DNA of 64,000 nt, from contig CM068321.1 of NCBI GenBank assembly GCA_034766995.1, positions 13,241,026-13,305,025 on the forward strand. The letters are read 5' to 3'. The stretch's first letter is position 1; each line of letters begins with the position of its first letter. Under the pieces are notes generated by a model, which was not told the origin of the DNA, did no database searches, and was given only the letters and a program-made list of their open reading frames with translations. The DNA is from Acanthacorydalis orientalis (Eukaryota; Arthropoda; Insecta; Megaloptera; Corydalidae). Below, in pieces: positions 62,748 to 64,000 of this stretch. A program made the position numbers and the translations under genes.

Positions 62748-62895
62748 TGAGGGTGAATCAAATATGAATGAGGATGAATCAATCATATAATTGTACTATT
62801 TGTCAATATAGCCTCTATTACGTTCAATGCACATTCTCCAGCGCTTAACTAGTTCTTGGATTTGTCTAGAAAAAGTATTCTGGTCGCTTGCATAA
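62748..62895 (-). pseudogene. Mariner transposase C-terminal fragment
   Basis: On the minus strand: TFSRQIQELVKRWRMCIERN then RGYIDK and a stop, about 62890 to 62805. RW-x-CIE-x(3)-GYI-D/E-K is the usual end of a mariner transposase. The plus-strand start GAGGGTGAATCAAATATGAA is a plausible terminal inverted repeat at the element's 3' end. The catalytic core and the other end are missing. A fourth mariner lineage in the window. Confidence 0.5.
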
Positions 62896-62904
62896 CCTTT
62901 CATT

Positions 62905-63250
62905 CACAACCTAATATAAGAAGTAAAATGGCTTCCTGGTGAAAATTAAGACTGGGGATGAAACCTGCAGTGGAGTGAGGTTTTCAAGTGAGAGAACCTT
63001 ACCTGAACTCATCACCTAATATAAAATCAGAATGGATTTCTAATAATTAACGTTAAAGATTAAACCTAGGTTTACTACTAACAGCCGGAAACCAAGAAAG
63101 CGAGCAAGAAGTGGTGCCATACCTTTTCACTAAAATCAAAGAAGTTCCGCACGTAGCCATCTTTAGGAATAAAAATATTGGCTTCCTTCTGTAGAGAAAA
63201 GGGTCCAATTTTGAAGCCCAGGTAGAACACCAATGCCACATACTCATATA
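62905..63250. other. GC-richer block with imperfect ~106-bp duplication
   Basis: CCTAATATAAGAAGTAAAATGG (about 62911) and CCTAATATAAAATCAGAATG (about 63017) head two similar segments, each followed by a GATGAAACC/GATTAAACC motif. Then comes a GC-richer stretch (63060-63245) open on the minus strand for 64 codons. No family is recognised; it may belong to the adjacent mariner remnant. Confidence 0.35.
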
Positions 63251-63466
63251 TCTTCAAAAATCATCTCCGACCAGTTATAAAAAAGGAATATTTAAAGTTC
63301 TTATTTGACTTCTCTACTTGTTTATTTAATATTTAAAAACAGGTAATATTATAGATACTAAGTTCAAACAAATATAATAAAAGTATAATAAAAGGGAAGA
63401 AAACAAAATCCTTCTTATAATTTACAATTAGTAATATGTTCAATAGTTGTTACTAATAGCAAAGAA

Positions 63467-63483
63467 GTATATATATATATATT
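63467..63483. repeat. Short (TA)n
   Basis: Short TA run. Confidence 0.8.
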
Positions 63484-63639
63484 TGGTAGCTCCTAAAATT
63501 AACAAGAAATTTCATATAAAAAATTAATTTGTTCATTTCATTTTAAGAGAAACTCTTAACATATTTTGTAACTATACGAAAATGTAGAATAATTAAGCTT
63601 ATAAATTAATTAAAATCGGACTTTATTATATATCTTAGT

Positions 63640-63790
63640 TCTAACGCTCTCCATCCCTTTGGGTCACTTAAATTTCAATTTCCCACTACTAGTTTCAGCA
63701 TGAATTCCATTATTAGATAAATTTTAGATACTTCAGTTTTTCCAAATTTACATGGAATGACATTTATACCAAAACTAGTAATTGATAACC
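63640..63790. repeat. Inverted-repeat element FB2, best copy
   Basis: ACTAGTTTCAGCATGAATTC (63689 on) and the reverse-complement arm CATGGAATGACATTTATACC followed by AAAACTAGTAAT (ending about 63783) form an imperfect inverted repeat of about 95 bases. Related motifs lie at 1.15-1.35 kb and next to the 3205-3251 hairpin. Confidence 0.45.
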
Positions 63791-64000
63791 GAAACCCAAG
63801 AATGAAGATCACTAAAATAAAGCATCAATGGGATTACAAATATAAAAACAAACAGTTATTATTATATTATCTCTATTTTATTTCCACGGAAGAATAGGAC
63901 TAAAAAAATTAAAAAATACAATAATTAATCACGTTATTTTGATCAAAACATTTAATCAAATGTATAGAATAACAAGAAATTCTCTATATGAATAACGATA

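Overview
The window looks like nuclear DNA of an AT-rich eukaryote, most likely an insect. Evidence: very high A+T throughout; no operon-like packing of genes; several decayed mariner transposons of different subfamilies; remains of two RTE-like non-LTR retrotransposons; TTAA-flanked piggyBac-type miniature elements; and dozens of long (AT)n microsatellites. The mixture fits a hymenopteran or a similar AT-rich arthropod. That placement is inference, and no host gene is available to test it.

I find no intact host protein-coding gene, rRNA or functional tRNA. Most open frames longer than 60 codons are either (TA)n arrays read as Ile-Tyr repeats or chance frames in low-complexity DNA. The recognisable coding sequence is all transposon-derived and broken. 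The window is best read as intergenic DNA or the inside of a very large intron.

Layout: 0-5 kb is AT-rich DNA with a fold-back element (about 2.77-3.09 kb) and a strong 19-bp hairpin (3.2 kb). A deleted mariner (5374-6195) and a nearly full-length mariner (8328-9644) are both embedded in TA arrays. From 12 to 26 kb there are further copies of the fold-back family, a tRNA-like/SINE-like patch (17 kb), a 546-bp mariner derivative with intact ends (20454-20999), an RTE fragment on the plus strand (about 22.3-23.0 kb) and a TTAA miniature element (24989-25240). From 29 to 44 kb there is a second TTAA miniature element (29481-29770), many microsatellites and two more fold-back copies. From 44.8 to 48.2 kb there is an RTE fragment on the minus strand (44870-45711) and a third mariner type (about 47.05-48.12 kb). 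From 50 to 57 kb there is an 80-bp mariner MITE (50115-50194), a CpG-rich island (about 51.63-51.89 kb), a second copy of the deleted mariner (52142-52966), a candidate TATA/initiator pair (54.1 kb) and a short sister copy of the minus-strand RTE (56.46-56.61 kb). From 57 to 64 kb there are microsatellites, fold-back remnants, a GC-richer patch (61.8 kb) and the C-terminal end of another mariner (62.75 kb).

No genes work together here. The biology on view is transposon decay and its link to simple repeats: mariners target TA dinucleotides and sit inside (TA)n arrays; two mariner copies share the same internal deletion but carry different catalytic lesions; and a dispersed fold-back family recurs about nine times. 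I saw no CRISPR, defence, toxin or virus-like locus.
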